Source: Aureimonas endophytica (GTDB taxonomy: Bacteria > Pseudomonadota > Alphaproteobacteria > Rhizobiales > Rhizobiaceae). From it: a stretch of DNA of 64,000 nucleotides. Below the pieces are notes generated by a model. It had not been told where the DNA came from. It ran no database searches and saw nothing but the letters and a program-made list of their open reading frames with translations. Position 1 is the first letter of the stretch. Each line of letters begins with the position of its first letter. A program made the position numbers and the translations under genes. Shown one piece after another: positions 26,260 through 34,052 of this stretch. The stretch covers positions 435,255 through 499,254 of the forward strand of contig NZ_BMIQ01000003.1 in NCBI RefSeq assembly GCF_014642635.1. Reading direction: 5' to 3'.

Positions 26260-27332
26260 CGCGCCACCACGATCGCGTCGGCGGCGTCCCAGCCGATCCG
26301 CACCGTGGCGCCCGTCGGCGCCGTGCCGCCGGCCGGCGCCTCGACGAGGAAGGTGCGTTGCGCGGCGTGGACTCGGTACTGGATGCGCGAGCCCAACGAA
26401 TAGCGGTTCCGCACCTCGCCGGAGAGGACGTTCTCGGCGCTCGCGGCCTCGCCGACGAAGCGCATGGCCTCCGGGCGCACGACCAGCGCCGCCGTCTCGC
26501 CGAAGCGGTCGGCCGCCGGATCGACGGCGAGGCGCCCGGTCTCTGCCGCCGCCCAGCCGCCGGCTTCGCGATGGATGTCGAGAACGTTCACTTCGCCGAA
26601 GAACTCGGCGACGAAGCGGTTCGTCGGCCGACCGTAGATCTCGTCGGGCGTGCCGATCTGCGCGATGCGCCCGGACTGCATGACGGCGATCCGGTCCGAC
26701 ATGACCATGGCCTCCTCCAGACTATGCGTGATGTAGACGAAGGTCTTGCCGCTCTCCCGGTGAAGCTCCTTCAATTCCTTTTCGAGGATCTTCTTCAGCT
26801 TGTAGTCGAGCGCCGAGAGCGGCTCGTCGAAGAAGAGTACGTCGGGATCGTAGGCGAAGGCGCGGGCGAGCGCCACGCGCTGGCGCTCGCCGCCCGAGCA
26901 GCGCGTGACGTTGCGGCCGTAATAGCCTTCCGGCAGGCGGACCATCCGCAGGAGTTCGAGTGCGCGGGCCTTGCGCTCGGCCGGCGGCATCTTTCGGACC
27001 TTCAGCGGAAACTCGATATTCTCCCCGACGCTTTTGTGCGGGAAGAGCGCAAGCGACTGGAAGACGAGGCAGGTGGGACGCCGGTCGGGCGGCACGTCGT
27101 TCATCAGGACGCCGCGCAGCGTGATATTGCCCTCGCTCGGCCGTTCCAAGCCCGCCAGCATGCGCAGCAGCGTGGTCTTGCCGGAGCCCGAGGGGCCGAC
27201 GATCGTCAGGAACTCGCCCTCGCGGATATCGAGGTCGATGCCGTCGACGGCGGGCACGTCGGAAAAGATCTTGCGGACGCCGACGAGCTGGAGAACAGGC
27301 CGCGCGACCGGCTCGGCAGGGTTCGGATTCAT
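26256..27332 (-). CDS. ABC transporter ATPase (PotA-like)
   Basis: A 358-residue ATPase with Walker A GPSGSGKTT, signature CSGGERQRVALARA (Cys replaces the usual Leu before SGG), Walker B DVLFFDEPLSALD and a switch His in YITHSLEEA. A C-terminal TOBE domain (about 290-355) is typical of PotA/FbpC/CysA importers. It energises uptake through the two permeases downstream. Substrate class by homology is polyamine or a related cation, but the adjacent metabolic genes suggest an amino compound not yet defined. Confidence 0.92.
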   Translation of the reverse strand: MNPNPAEPVARPVLQLVGVRKIFSDVPAVDGIDLDIREGEFLTIVGPSGSGKTTLLRMLAGLERPSEGNITLRGVLMNDVPPDRRPTCLVFQSLALFPHKSVGENIEFPLKVRKMPPAERKARALELLRMVRLPEGYYGRNVTRCSGGERQRVALARAFAYDPDVLFFDEPLSALDYKLKKILEKELKELHRESGKTFVYITHSLEEAMVMSDRIAVMQSGRIAQIGTPDEIYGRPTNRFVAEFFGEVNVLDIHREAGGWAAAETGRLAVDPAADRFGETAALVVRPEAMRFVGEAASAENVLSGEVRNRYSLGSRIQYRVHAAQRTFLVEAPAGGTAPTGATVRIGWDAADAIVVAR

Positions 27333-27370
27333 GACATGGCTCCCGGATCGAACGACGGAACGAGACGTCC

Positions 27371-28510
27371 TCAGCTGCGCTGCCGTTTGGCGTTCAGCAT
27401 CAGATCCAGCGCCTTATCGTAGTCCGGGACGATGTCGTACTCGGCCGAGCGGGCCATCTCCTCTTCCAGCGTGTCCCACTGGATGGCGTCGAGCTCGTCC
27501 TTGGTGAAGAGCGCGAAGCATTTCGGATCACCCATCTGGGCGACGGGATTGAAGGTCCCTTCGGCGAAGGCGACGCGATGGGCGACCTCGGGCTTCTGCA
27601 CGTATTTGAGGAAGTCGGTCGCCAGCGGCGAAAGCTCGGGATTGTTGACGGTCGAGGTGATCTCGATCCAGGCGATGCCGCCCTTGCCGGCGATCGGCCC
27701 CTTCAGCGGCGTGACGGCGCGCATCTCCGGATAGCCGTCGGCGCGGGCGGGTGAGACGGAATAGGTGCCGCCGGTGAGATGCAGGTCGATCTCGCCGGAA
27801 ACGAGCGCCTGGTTCATGGTGGCGGCATCGCCGACGAGCTTGGCGCCCTTGAAGACGCGCAGCGCCGTCGCCTCGAACTTCGCCATCTCCTCGAGCCCGT
27901 GCTCCTTGAAGGGATCGATGCCGGCGACCATGAAGATGTTGAAGACGTTCCAGTCGTCCGATTCGAGAATGCCGTAGCGCCCGGCCATCGCCGGGTCGTT
28001 GAACAGGTCCCAGCCCTGTTCCTCGGCCGACGCCTTCGACACCTTATTGGTGTTGACGACGAAGCTGTATGGCCCGAAGCGCTGCGCCATGCCGAGAAGC
28101 TCGGAGCCGTTTTCGCTCATCGCCCAGCGATAGGGCGGCTTGAACGCCGGCAGCATGGAGTCGAAGAAGGGCTCGAATTCGGCGCGCGGCAAGGGCTTGA
28201 TGAGCCCGGCCGGGGCCATGATCTTGCGCGCCCAGGGATTGTTGACGTTGATGAGATCCCAGATCCGCGTCTCGCCGGCGCGCAGGCGATTGATCATGGT
28301 CGGATCGTTGGTCAGGCTCTCGGCCTTGACCGTGGCGCTCGTCTCCGAGCGGAAGGGGTCGAGGACCTGCGCGGAATTGTAGCCTTCCCAGCAGAGAATG
28401 TTCAGTTCGCCCGTCCGCGCGGCGAAGGCGGCGCCGACCTCGGCGAACGGAGCGGCGGCGGCCGCGGCGCCGATCATCTTGAGAACGGAACGTCTGGAAA
28501 GCGCGGTCAT
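27371..28510 (-). CDS. ABC transporter substrate-binding protein (PotD-like), Tat signal
   Basis: A 379-residue periplasmic binding protein of the PotD/extracellular-solute-binding type. It opens with a twin-arginine-like leader (SRRSVLKMIGAAAAAAPFAEVGAAFA), so Tat export is likely. The mature protein begins near GELNILCWEGY, the classic PotD start. The ATG at 28510 has GAGGGG upstream. It is the first gene of the operon SBP-ATPase-permease-permease-DeoR. About 60 bp upstream lies a motif that is shared with the kinase operon. Confidence 0.92.
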   Translation of the reverse strand: MTALSRRSVLKMIGAAAAAAPFAEVGAAFAARTGELNILCWEGYNSAQVLDPFRSETSATVKAESLTNDPTMINRLRAGETRIWDLINVNNPWARKIMAPAGLIKPLPRAEFEPFFDSMLPAFKPPYRWAMSENGSELLGMAQRFGPYSFVVNTNKVSKASAEEQGWDLFNDPAMAGRYGILESDDWNVFNIFMVAGIDPFKEHGLEEMAKFEATALRVFKGAKLVGDAATMNQALVSGEIDLHLTGGTYSVSPARADGYPEMRAVTPLKGPIAGKGGIAWIEITSTVNNPELSPLATDFLKYVQKPEVAHRVAFAEGTFNPVAQMGDPKCFALFTKDELDAIQWDTLEEEMARSAEYDIVPDYDKALDLMLNAKRQRS

Positions 28511-28569
28511 CGCTCTACCCCTCGATCTGTCGCGGCCTATCCGTCGATGTGGGGAGACTGTCGAATTAT

Positions 28570-28585
28570 TGTGGCACTTGCAACA
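28570..28585 (-). promoter_or_regulatory. Putative operator upstream of the PotD-like gene
   Basis: On the minus strand, TGTTGCAAGTGCCACA occurs about 60 bp before the binding-protein start. A copy with 14 of 16 identical bases sits 46 bp before the kinase gene at 31803, in the same orientation. Co-location with two operons of one putative pathway suggests a common regulator, most simply the DeoR protein encoded in the importer operon. Confidence 0.45.
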
Positions 28586-28681
28586 TGAAAATGGCGCGAC
28601 TAGCATCGCTCGCGCGCAGATGGATGAATTGCGTAAGATTTCAGCAGATCGCCGAAGCGCAGGGCGATCGAAAGGGTATCG

Positions 28682-29452
28682 ATGTTCATATCGCTGGAAG
28701 GAAAGAGCGCGATCGTCACGGGGGCGAGCCGTGGGATCGGTCGCGGCATCGCGGCGGGTCTGGCAGGCGCCGGGGCAAAGGTGCTCGTCGTGTCGCGGAG
28801 CCGCGACGAGGCCGGGGCCGTGGCGGAGGCGATCGGCAACGGCGCCGTGGGTTTTTCTGCCGATGTCGCCTCGCCCGAGGGGTGCGGCGCCATGGCGGCG
28901 GAGGCGGAGGCGCGCTTCGGCGGCATCGACATTCTCTGTGCCAATGCCGGCATCTTTCCGGCGGCCAAGCTCTCGGAGATGACCGCCGACGATTTCGACC
29001 ATGTGATGGCCACCAACCTGCGCTCGACCTTCCTCAGCGTGCAGGCCGTCTTGCCGGCGATGGAGCGCGGCGGCAAGGGACGTGTCATCCTCACCTCCTC
29101 GATTACCGGCCCGGTGACCGGCTATCCCGGCTGGTCTCATTACGGGGCGAGCAAGGCCGGGCAGCTCGGCTTCATGCGGACGGCGGCGATCGAGCTCGCG
29201 CCGCGCAACATCACGGTGAACGCGGTGATGCCCGGCAACATCTTCACCGAAGGGCTGGAGGGCATGGGGGCCGACTATATCGCCCGGATGGAGGCCTCAA
29301 TTCCCCTGAAGCGTCTCGGCCGGGTCGAGGACATCGCGAACGCCGTGCTGTTCTTCGCCTCCGACGAGGCCGCCTATGTCACCGGACAGGGTCTGGTGGT
29401 GGATGGCGGGCAGATCCTGCCCGAATCGCTTGGCGCCCTCGAAGCCATGTGA
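28682..29452 (+). CDS. SDR oxidoreductase (FabG-like)
   Basis: A 256-residue classical SDR with [10 protein letters not shown] (about 15-24), NAG (CANAGIF), catalytic Ser in TSSITG, YGASKAG and the C-terminal [10 protein letters not shown] typical of FabG-type enzymes. An AAAGGG site precedes the ATG. It diverges from the polyamine-type importer and converges with the class-III PLP gene, so it probably belongs to the same pathway, oxidising or reducing an alcohol/keto intermediate. The substrate is unknown. Confidence 0.88.
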   Translation: MFISLEGKSAIVTGASRGIGRGIAAGLAGAGAKVLVVSRSRDEAGAVAEAIGNGAVGFSADVASPEGCGAMAAEAEARFGGIDILCANAGIFPAAKLSEMTADDFDHVMATNLRSTFLSVQAVLPAMERGGKGRVILTSSITGPVTGYPGWSHYGASKAGQLGFMRTAAIELAPRNITVNAVMPGNIFTEGLEGMGADYIARMEASIPLKRLGRVEDIANAVLFFASDEAAYVTGQGLVVDGGQILPESLGALEAM

Positions 29453-29482
29453 GGCGGATGCCCGTCGGTCCCGGCGAGGCGC

Positions 29483-30808
29483 TCAGCGCTCCGCCAGGAT
29501 CGCGTCCAGCGTATCGGTGAAGAGGGCCGCATGGTCCTCGGCGAAGGGCAGCGGCGGGCGGATCTTCAGCGTGTTGCCGTGGAGCCCGGCGGCCCCGATG
29601 AGGATGCCGCGCTCCTTCATGGCGTTGATCACATGGCTGGTCAGCGCCGCATCCGGCGATCCGTCCTCCGCGTCGATCAGATCGAGGCCGATGAAGAGGC
29701 CCGCCCCGCGCACCGCGCCGATCGCGGCATGGCGTGGCATCAAGGCTTCCAAGCCCTCCTTCAGGCGCGCGCCGACCACCTGCGCATGGTCGATGAGACC
29801 TTCTTCCGCGATGACGTCCAGCACCGCCAGGCCGGCGGCGGCGGCGACCGGATTGCCGCCGAACGTATTGAAATAGCCCGTCTCGGCGCAGAACCGGTCG
29901 AGAAGCTCCGGCCGCGTCACGACGCCGCCCATCGGAAAGCCGTTGCCCATCGGCTTGCCCATGGTGACGATGTCGGGGACCAGCCCATGTCGCTCGAAGC
30001 CCCAGAACCCGGCGCCGGTGCGCCCGAAGCCGGGCTGCACCTCGTCCGCGACGAAGAGCCCCCCGGCCTCCCGCACGATCCCGGCGGCGTCGCGAAGAAA
30101 GCCGGGCGGATCGGCATGGATGCCGTCGGAGGAGAAGATCGTATCGACCACGAGGCCCGCGAAGCCGAGGCCCTGCGCTTCGAGATCCGCGATCGCGGCC
30201 TTCAGCGCGGCGGCGAAGCGGGCGCCGACATCGCCGCCGGCCGCGATGTCGGGGGCCGGGATCGTGCGCACATGCGCCGCCGGGCGGCGGCGGAGCAGCG
30301 AGGACGGGGAGATTTCCGTCACGGCGGCGGTATTGCCGTGATAGGCGGCCTCCGTCACAACGATGCCCCGTGCCCCGGTGAAGCTATTGGCGATGCGGAG
30401 CGCCAGATCGTTGCTCTCGCTGCCCGTGCAGGTCATCAGGAGATTGGTGAGGGGCGCCGGGAAGGTGGCGAGCAGCCGCTCGGCATAGGCTTCCACCGGG
30501 CGCGTGAGATAGCGCGTATGGATGTTCAGCGCCGCCGCCTGCGCGGCGATCGCCGCGACCACCTTCGGATGGCAATGGCCGACCGACGGCACATTGTTAT
30601 AGACGTCGAGATAGCGCCGACCATCCGCATCGAAGAGATGGACACCGCTGGCGGAGACCATCTCGATCGGCCGCTCGTAGAACAGGACGGACGCCGCGCC
30701 GAACTGCTCGCCCCGCCGCCGTATCTTGCCGGCAATCGCGCCATCGATCCCGCCGATCCTGCCGGGATCGAAGCGGTTCATCGAGAGAATCTCGCGAGCC
30801 GCGCTCAT
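29483..30808 (-). CDS. Class-III aminotransferase-fold PLP enzyme, possible phospho-lyase
   Basis: A 441-residue fold-type I PLP enzyme. The PLP-binding Lys285 (TMGKPMGNG) and Asp255 (VADEVQPGFGRTG) are clear. It is translationally coupled (ATGA) to an upstream aminoglycoside-phosphotransferase-fold kinase. The same pairing occurs for hydroxylysine kinase with 5-phosphohydroxylysine phospho-lyase and for ethanolamine-phosphate phospho-lyase, all class-III enzymes. An ordinary omega-aminotransferase remains possible. The start YNNVPSVGHCHP resembles the AGXT2L phospho-lyase group. Family is secure; the reaction is inferred. Confidence 0.88.
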   Translation of the reverse strand: MSAAREILSMNRFDPGRIGGIDGAIAGKIRRRGEQFGAASVLFYERPIEMVSASGVHLFDADGRRYLDVYNNVPSVGHCHPKVVAAIAAQAAALNIHTRYLTRPVEAYAERLLATFPAPLTNLLMTCTGSESNDLALRIANSFTGARGIVVTEAAYHGNTAAVTEISPSSLLRRRPAAHVRTIPAPDIAAGGDVGARFAAALKAAIADLEAQGLGFAGLVVDTIFSSDGIHADPPGFLRDAAGIVREAGGLFVADEVQPGFGRTGAGFWGFERHGLVPDIVTMGKPMGNGFPMGGVVTRPELLDRFCAETGYFNTFGGNPVAAAAGLAVLDVIAEEGLIDHAQVVGARLKEGLEALMPRHAAIGAVRGAGLFIGLDLIDAEDGSPDAALTSHVINAMKERGILIGAAGLHGNTLKIRPPLPFAEDHAALFTDTLDAILAER

Positions 30809-31803
30809 GCCGCGCGCTCCGCCGCGCCGCCGGCGAGATAGCGCTCGGCGAGGGTGACGGTGCCTTGCGTATAGGCGGGGCCGAGGGCCTTAGCGGTCGG
30901 GGTCTCGGCATGCGAGGCGATCCAGGCGGTGAGCTGCATCCGGCGCAGCATGACGAAGGCCGGCAGCATCGCCGCCTGCGCCTCGGCGAAGAGCGCGACG
31001 CCGCGATAGCCCTCCAGCCAGGCCTCCATCAGCGCCGGCACGATCGGCTCGTGCTCGATGAAGCTGACGGCGGCGGCGAAGTCGTAGCCGAACCACGAGA
31101 AGCCGCAATCGTCGAAGTCGATCACCGCCATCTCTTCGCCCTCGACCAGAAGATTGGCGGCGCGCAGGTCGCAATGGACGAGGCCGAAGCGGTCCTCCGC
31201 CTCGCCGAAGGCGGCCGTGTCCGCTTCGAGCCGCCGGTGCAGGCGCTCCAGCACCGCGCGGCCCGATGCGTCGAGGCCGAGGGCATCGCGCCAGTCGCCC
31301 CAGTAAGCCTTGGCCCCGAGGATCGTCGCGAAGTTCCAGCGCTTGCGCGTGAACCCCGCCGGCCGGGTCCAGCCCCTGGCATGGCGATGCAGGCGGGCGT
31401 TGATCGCGCCGAGATGGCGGAACCAGCGCGGCAGGTCGTCCCCCGCCTCCGGCTCGCGCCCGCCCCGATGCTCGAAGGCGACGACATGGCGCCGCGTGTC
31501 GCCGTTCTCGAAGGCGACGAGCAGCTTTCCGTCGCGCGTCGGCACCGGGCGGGGCGTCGGCACCACGTCGGCCGCGCGCAGGGCCTCGATCCAGGCAAGC
31601 TCCGAGGCGATCTCCGCTTCGGTGTGATAGTCCGGCCGATGGACGCGCAGGATCAGCCGCCGGTCCGGCTCCTTCAGAAGGAACGTGGCGTTCTCGGACA
31701 CCGTCAGGAGATCGAGCGTCGCATCGGGCGAAGCGCCCCATTCAGACAGTCTGGCCCGCACGGTCTCGGCCAGCCGCTCGATGAAGCCCTGATCGTAAAG
31801 CAT
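30805..31803 (-). CDS. Aminoglycoside-phosphotransferase-fold small-molecule kinase
   Basis: A 332-residue APH/choline-kinase-fold protein. The catalytic loop HCDLRAANLL (about 213-222) and the metal-binding VIDFDDCG (about 229-236) are intact. Relatives phosphorylate hydroxylysine, choline, ethanolamine or homoserine. Its stop overlaps the class-III PLP gene, arguing for sequential phosphorylation and PLP-dependent elimination of one substrate. The ATG at 31803 is preceded by a direct repeat of TGTTGCA. Sequence further upstream in frame is not credible coding. Confidence 0.85.
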   Translation of the reverse strand: MLYDQGFIERLAETVRARLSEWGASPDATLDLLTVSENATFLLKEPDRRLILRVHRPDYHTEAEIASELAWIEALRAADVVPTPRPVPTRDGKLLVAFENGDTRRHVVAFEHRGGREPEAGDDLPRWFRHLGAINARLHRHARGWTRPAGFTRKRWNFATILGAKAYWGDWRDALGLDASGRAVLERLHRRLEADTAAFGEAEDRFGLVHCDLRAANLLVEGEEMAVIDFDDCGFSWFGYDFAAAVSFIEHEPIVPALMEAWLEGYRGVALFAEAQAAMLPAFVMLRRMQLTAWIASHAETPTAKALGPAYTQGTVTLAERYLAGGAAERAA

Positions 31804-31834
31804 TCCGATACACCTCGTCGCGAAACTTGGCAGA

Positions 31835-31865
31835 TGCAACACCAAATATGTGTAACTTGCAACAC
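31835..31865 (-). promoter_or_regulatory. Putative operator of the kinase/PLP operon
   Basis: The minus-strand word GTGTTGCA occurs twice, 23 bp apart (31865-31858 and 31842-31835), just before the kinase gene. The upstream copy continues as TGTTGCAAGTTACACA (31864-31849), which matches the site upstream of the PotD-like gene in 14 of 16 positions. A shared repressor or activator is the likely explanation. Confidence 0.45.
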
Positions 31866-31992
31866 TCGAAGGAGTGGCATTAGCGCCTGCTTTTGATCGG
31901 TGGAGGCGGGGCGCTGGCGTCGGCGACCCGCGCTTGCCATGCGCTCGGCGCGCCCGCAAAATCGTCGCTGCAAATTTGATGGAGGCCGCCTG

Positions 31993-32241
31993 TTGGATCG
32001 AAGGGATCTGGATCGCGAACGGATGACAATCACCGGCGATTTGGCCGTCGAAGCCTTTCTGCCCTGGATCGACCGCCACGCCGCCAAGCTGGGACTGTCG
32101 CCGACCGTGGTGCGAGCCGTGTCCGACCGGATCGAACTCGACCTGTCCGGTCCGTCCGAACTTCTGGACATGCTCGAGATCGGATGCTGGCTCGGGCCAA
32201 TCGACGCCATGGTCGAAGGCATCGAGCGCCGGCCTTTGTGA
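31993..32241 (+). CDS. Acylphosphatase-like small protein lacking catalytic motif
   Basis: An 82-residue protein whose pattern (MTITGDL, AEKLGL-like AAKLGLSPTVVRAVSDRIELDLSGP, MLEIGCWLGPIDAMVEGIE) follows the acylphosphatase fold. The family's catalytic GVGFR loop with its Arg is replaced by AVEAFLPW, and the catalytic Asn of the V.N..DG motif is not seen, so it is probably not an acylphosphatase. The TTG at 31993 is preceded by GGAGG at seven bases and gives a full-length fold; an ATG at 32023 would cut the first strand. A ligand-binding or protein-interaction role is possible. Confidence 0.6.
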   Translation: MDRRDLDRERMTITGDLAVEAFLPWIDRHAAKLGLSPTVVRAVSDRIELDLSGPSELLDMLEIGCWLGPIDAMVEGIERRPL

Positions 32242-32577
32242 CGACGAGGCCGATCGGCGCGGTTCGAGAATCCTTCCGCTCTTGCTTCCAAACGAAGCGC
32301 CTCGCGCACGGCTCATGGCTGCCCTCCGCCCAATTGGACGGCCCCTCCACTTCCGCCGCGATCAGTTCACCCATCTTGAGGCTGAGCCACCGCACTGGAT
32401 CTCGCCATGCGCTTGGGCGAAGCGGTGGCGCGCCGATTGCCGCCGATTTAGGCGATTGCGCATGATTTAGACATGCGTTGCTGTTGTTTAAAGCTTGTGC
32501 AGCCCATTGAGCGCCGATTAGATGTGCAGGTTGCGAGGCCCGGCGGTCGAGGCCGTCTGCATGGGGTGCGGAGTGGA
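32242..32577. other. Gene-free region upstream of the Rieske cluster
   Basis: This 336-bp gap precedes the Rieske oxygenase genes. It shows no convincing open frame. It contains an inverted repeat at 32459-32477 and two copies of GCGCCGATT (near 32440 and 32510), and its last 150 bp are AT-richer. It is the natural place for the promoter and control sites of the purine-type cluster. Confidence 0.45.
32459..32477. promoter_or_regulatory. Inverted repeat upstream of the Rieske gene
   Basis: The arms CGCATG and CATGCG flank the 7-bp spacer ATTTAGA, about 100 bp before the Rieske start codon. It is a candidate operator for the cluster; no regulator gene adjoins it. Confidence 0.35.
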
Positions 32578-33210
32578 ATGACGGCTTGCTGGATGCCGAT
32601 CGCTCTATCGTCGGATCTGCCGGCGGCCAGCGTCATGCCGATCGCGACGCCCGCCGGCGCTCTGGCTCTCTGGCGCAGCGCGTCCGGTCGCCTTACGGCG
32701 GCGGCGGATCGCTGTCCGCATCGCGGCATGCGCCTGTCGCACGGCTTCGTGCGGGGCGAGGCGCTGTCCTGCATCTATCACGGCTGGAGCTACGATGCCT
32801 CGGGGCGTTGCGTACGCATTCCCGCCCATCCGAACCTGACGCCGGGCCAGTCGATTTGCGTCGCGACGCGGGCGGTCGACGAAACGGGCGGCATCATCTG
32901 GCTCGCCGAGGAGCGGCCGGAGGCGCCGGTGCCGCGCCTCGCCGGCCTGTCGCCCGTGCGTTCGCTGACGGTCGACGCACCGCTGCCGGCGGTGGAGGCG
33001 GCGGCCGGCGCGAAGGCCGACGCTGTCGGCCATATCGCCCGTACCGACGGGGCACCGGGCTTCCTCCTCGCGGCGCAGCCGGACCGGCGGACGCTCGTCC
33101 ATGTGCTCGTGGCGGAAGCGGCGGGGCCGGCCGAGCGTGTCGCGGCCTCGCGGGCGGCGGAAGCGCTGCGCCGCGCGGCGGAAGCGATCCGGGAGGAGAT
33201 CGCGGCATGA
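32578..33210 (+). CDS. Stand-alone Rieske [2Fe-2S] protein
   Basis: A 210-residue protein with a complete Rieske motif: Cys46-x-His48 (RCPHRGMRLS) and Cys65-x2-His68 (LSCIYHGWSY). The N-terminus (CWMPIALSSDLP) resembles the Rieske domain of ring-hydroxylating oxygenase alpha subunits, but there is no mononuclear iron site in the remaining sequence. The C-terminal 90 residues are Ala-rich and helical. Its stop overlaps the next gene's start (ATGA), and that gene encodes an oxygenase lacking a Rieske motif, so this protein probably supplies its electrons. An electron-donating reductase is not encoded nearby. Confidence 0.88.
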   Translation: MTACWMPIALSSDLPAASVMPIATPAGALALWRSASGRLTAAADRCPHRGMRLSHGFVRGEALSCIYHGWSYDASGRCVRIPAHPNLTPGQSICVATRAVDETGGIIWLAEERPEAPVPRLAGLSPVRSLTVDAPLPAVEAAAGAKADAVGHIARTDGAPGFLLAAQPDRRTLVHVLVAEAAGPAERVAASRAAEALRRAAEAIREEIAA

Positions 33211-34052
33211 GCGCCGATCCGATGCGCGACGAATGGTATCCGGTCGGGCTCGCGAGCCGGCTCCGGCGCGCCGGCCGCGCCACGGCGCTGATGGGCGAGC
33301 CGATCCTCGTCTCCGGCGAGGCCGGCGGTTCGGCCCGCGTCACCGATGGAGCAGGCCGCGAACTGCCCGTCCTCATGCGCTACGGCCATGTCTGGACTTC
33401 GCTCGGCGCGCCCGAACGGGACCTCTTCGCCCTTCCCGAAGCCGGCCAGCCGGGGCGGCGGCTCGTCGATGTCGGCGTCGTGCGCGTGCGCTGTTCGCCG
33501 CTGCGCGCCGTCGAGAACTTTCTCGACATCGCCCATTTTCCCTTCGTCCATACGGACATCCTCGGCGCCGAACCGCATACGGAAGTCGCGAACTACAAGG
33601 TCGAGATCCGCGAGGATGTCGACGAAGTCTGGGCGACCGAAGTGGAGTTCTACCAGCCGCAGGCCGCGAAATCGGCCGAAGGCGGCCTCACCACCCGTTA
33701 CATGTATCGCGTGCCGGCGCCGACCGCCTCGATCCTCTACAAGACCTGCCCGCCGCGCCCGAGCGAATGGGATGTCATCGCGCTCTTCGTGCAGCCGCTC
33801 GCCGAGGATCTCTGCGACGTCTGGCCTTGGATGGCGCTGTTCGACGACGACACGCCGATGACCGACCTGATCCAGTTCCAGCAGCTCATCTTCCTGCAGG
33901 ACCGCTCGATCCTGGAAAACCAGATTCCCCGGCTCCTGCCGCTCGACCCGGGCATGGAGATCCCGACACGCGCCGACCTCACCTCGGTCGCCTATCGGCG
34001 CTGGCTGAAACGGCGCGGCTATCGCTACGGCGCGCAGCTGGTGGCGCAATGA
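33207..34052 (+). CDS. Rieske-less oxygenase catalytic subunit (NdmC-like)
   Basis: A 281-residue protein with the alpha-subunit mononuclear iron motif Asn104..Asp107..His110....His115 (NFLDIAHFPFVHTD) and a likely third ligand Asp232 in LQDRSILENQ. The N-terminus (MRDEWYPVGLASRL...ATALMGEPILV) has the opening of a Rieske domain, but the Cys-x-His/Cys-x2-His motif is absent. Lack of an own cluster is known for NdmC, the 7-methylxanthine N7-demethylase subunit. Here the cluster is carried by the overlapping upstream gene. A GST-like gene follows with a four-base overlap, as expected for an NdmC/D/E-type complex. Substrate unknown. Confidence 0.82.
   Translation: MSADPMRDEWYPVGLASRLRRAGRATALMGEPILVSGEAGGSARVTDGAGRELPVLMRYGHVWTSLGAPERDLFALPEAGQPGRRLVDVGVVRVRCSPLRAVENFLDIAHFPFVHTDILGAEPHTEVANYKVEIREDVDEVWATEVEFYQPQAAKSAEGGLTTRYMYRVPAPTASILYKTCPPRPSEWDVIALFVQPLAEDLCDVWPWMALFDDDTPMTDLIQFQQLIFLQDRSILENQIPRLLPLDPGMEIPTRADLTSVAYRRWLKRRGYRYGAQLVAQ

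Noticed and set aside
32440-32520. Repeated GCGCCGATT/GCCGATT words as a possible CRISPR or tandem repeat
   Set aside because: Only two or three short copies without regular spacers; most likely chance or operator sites.
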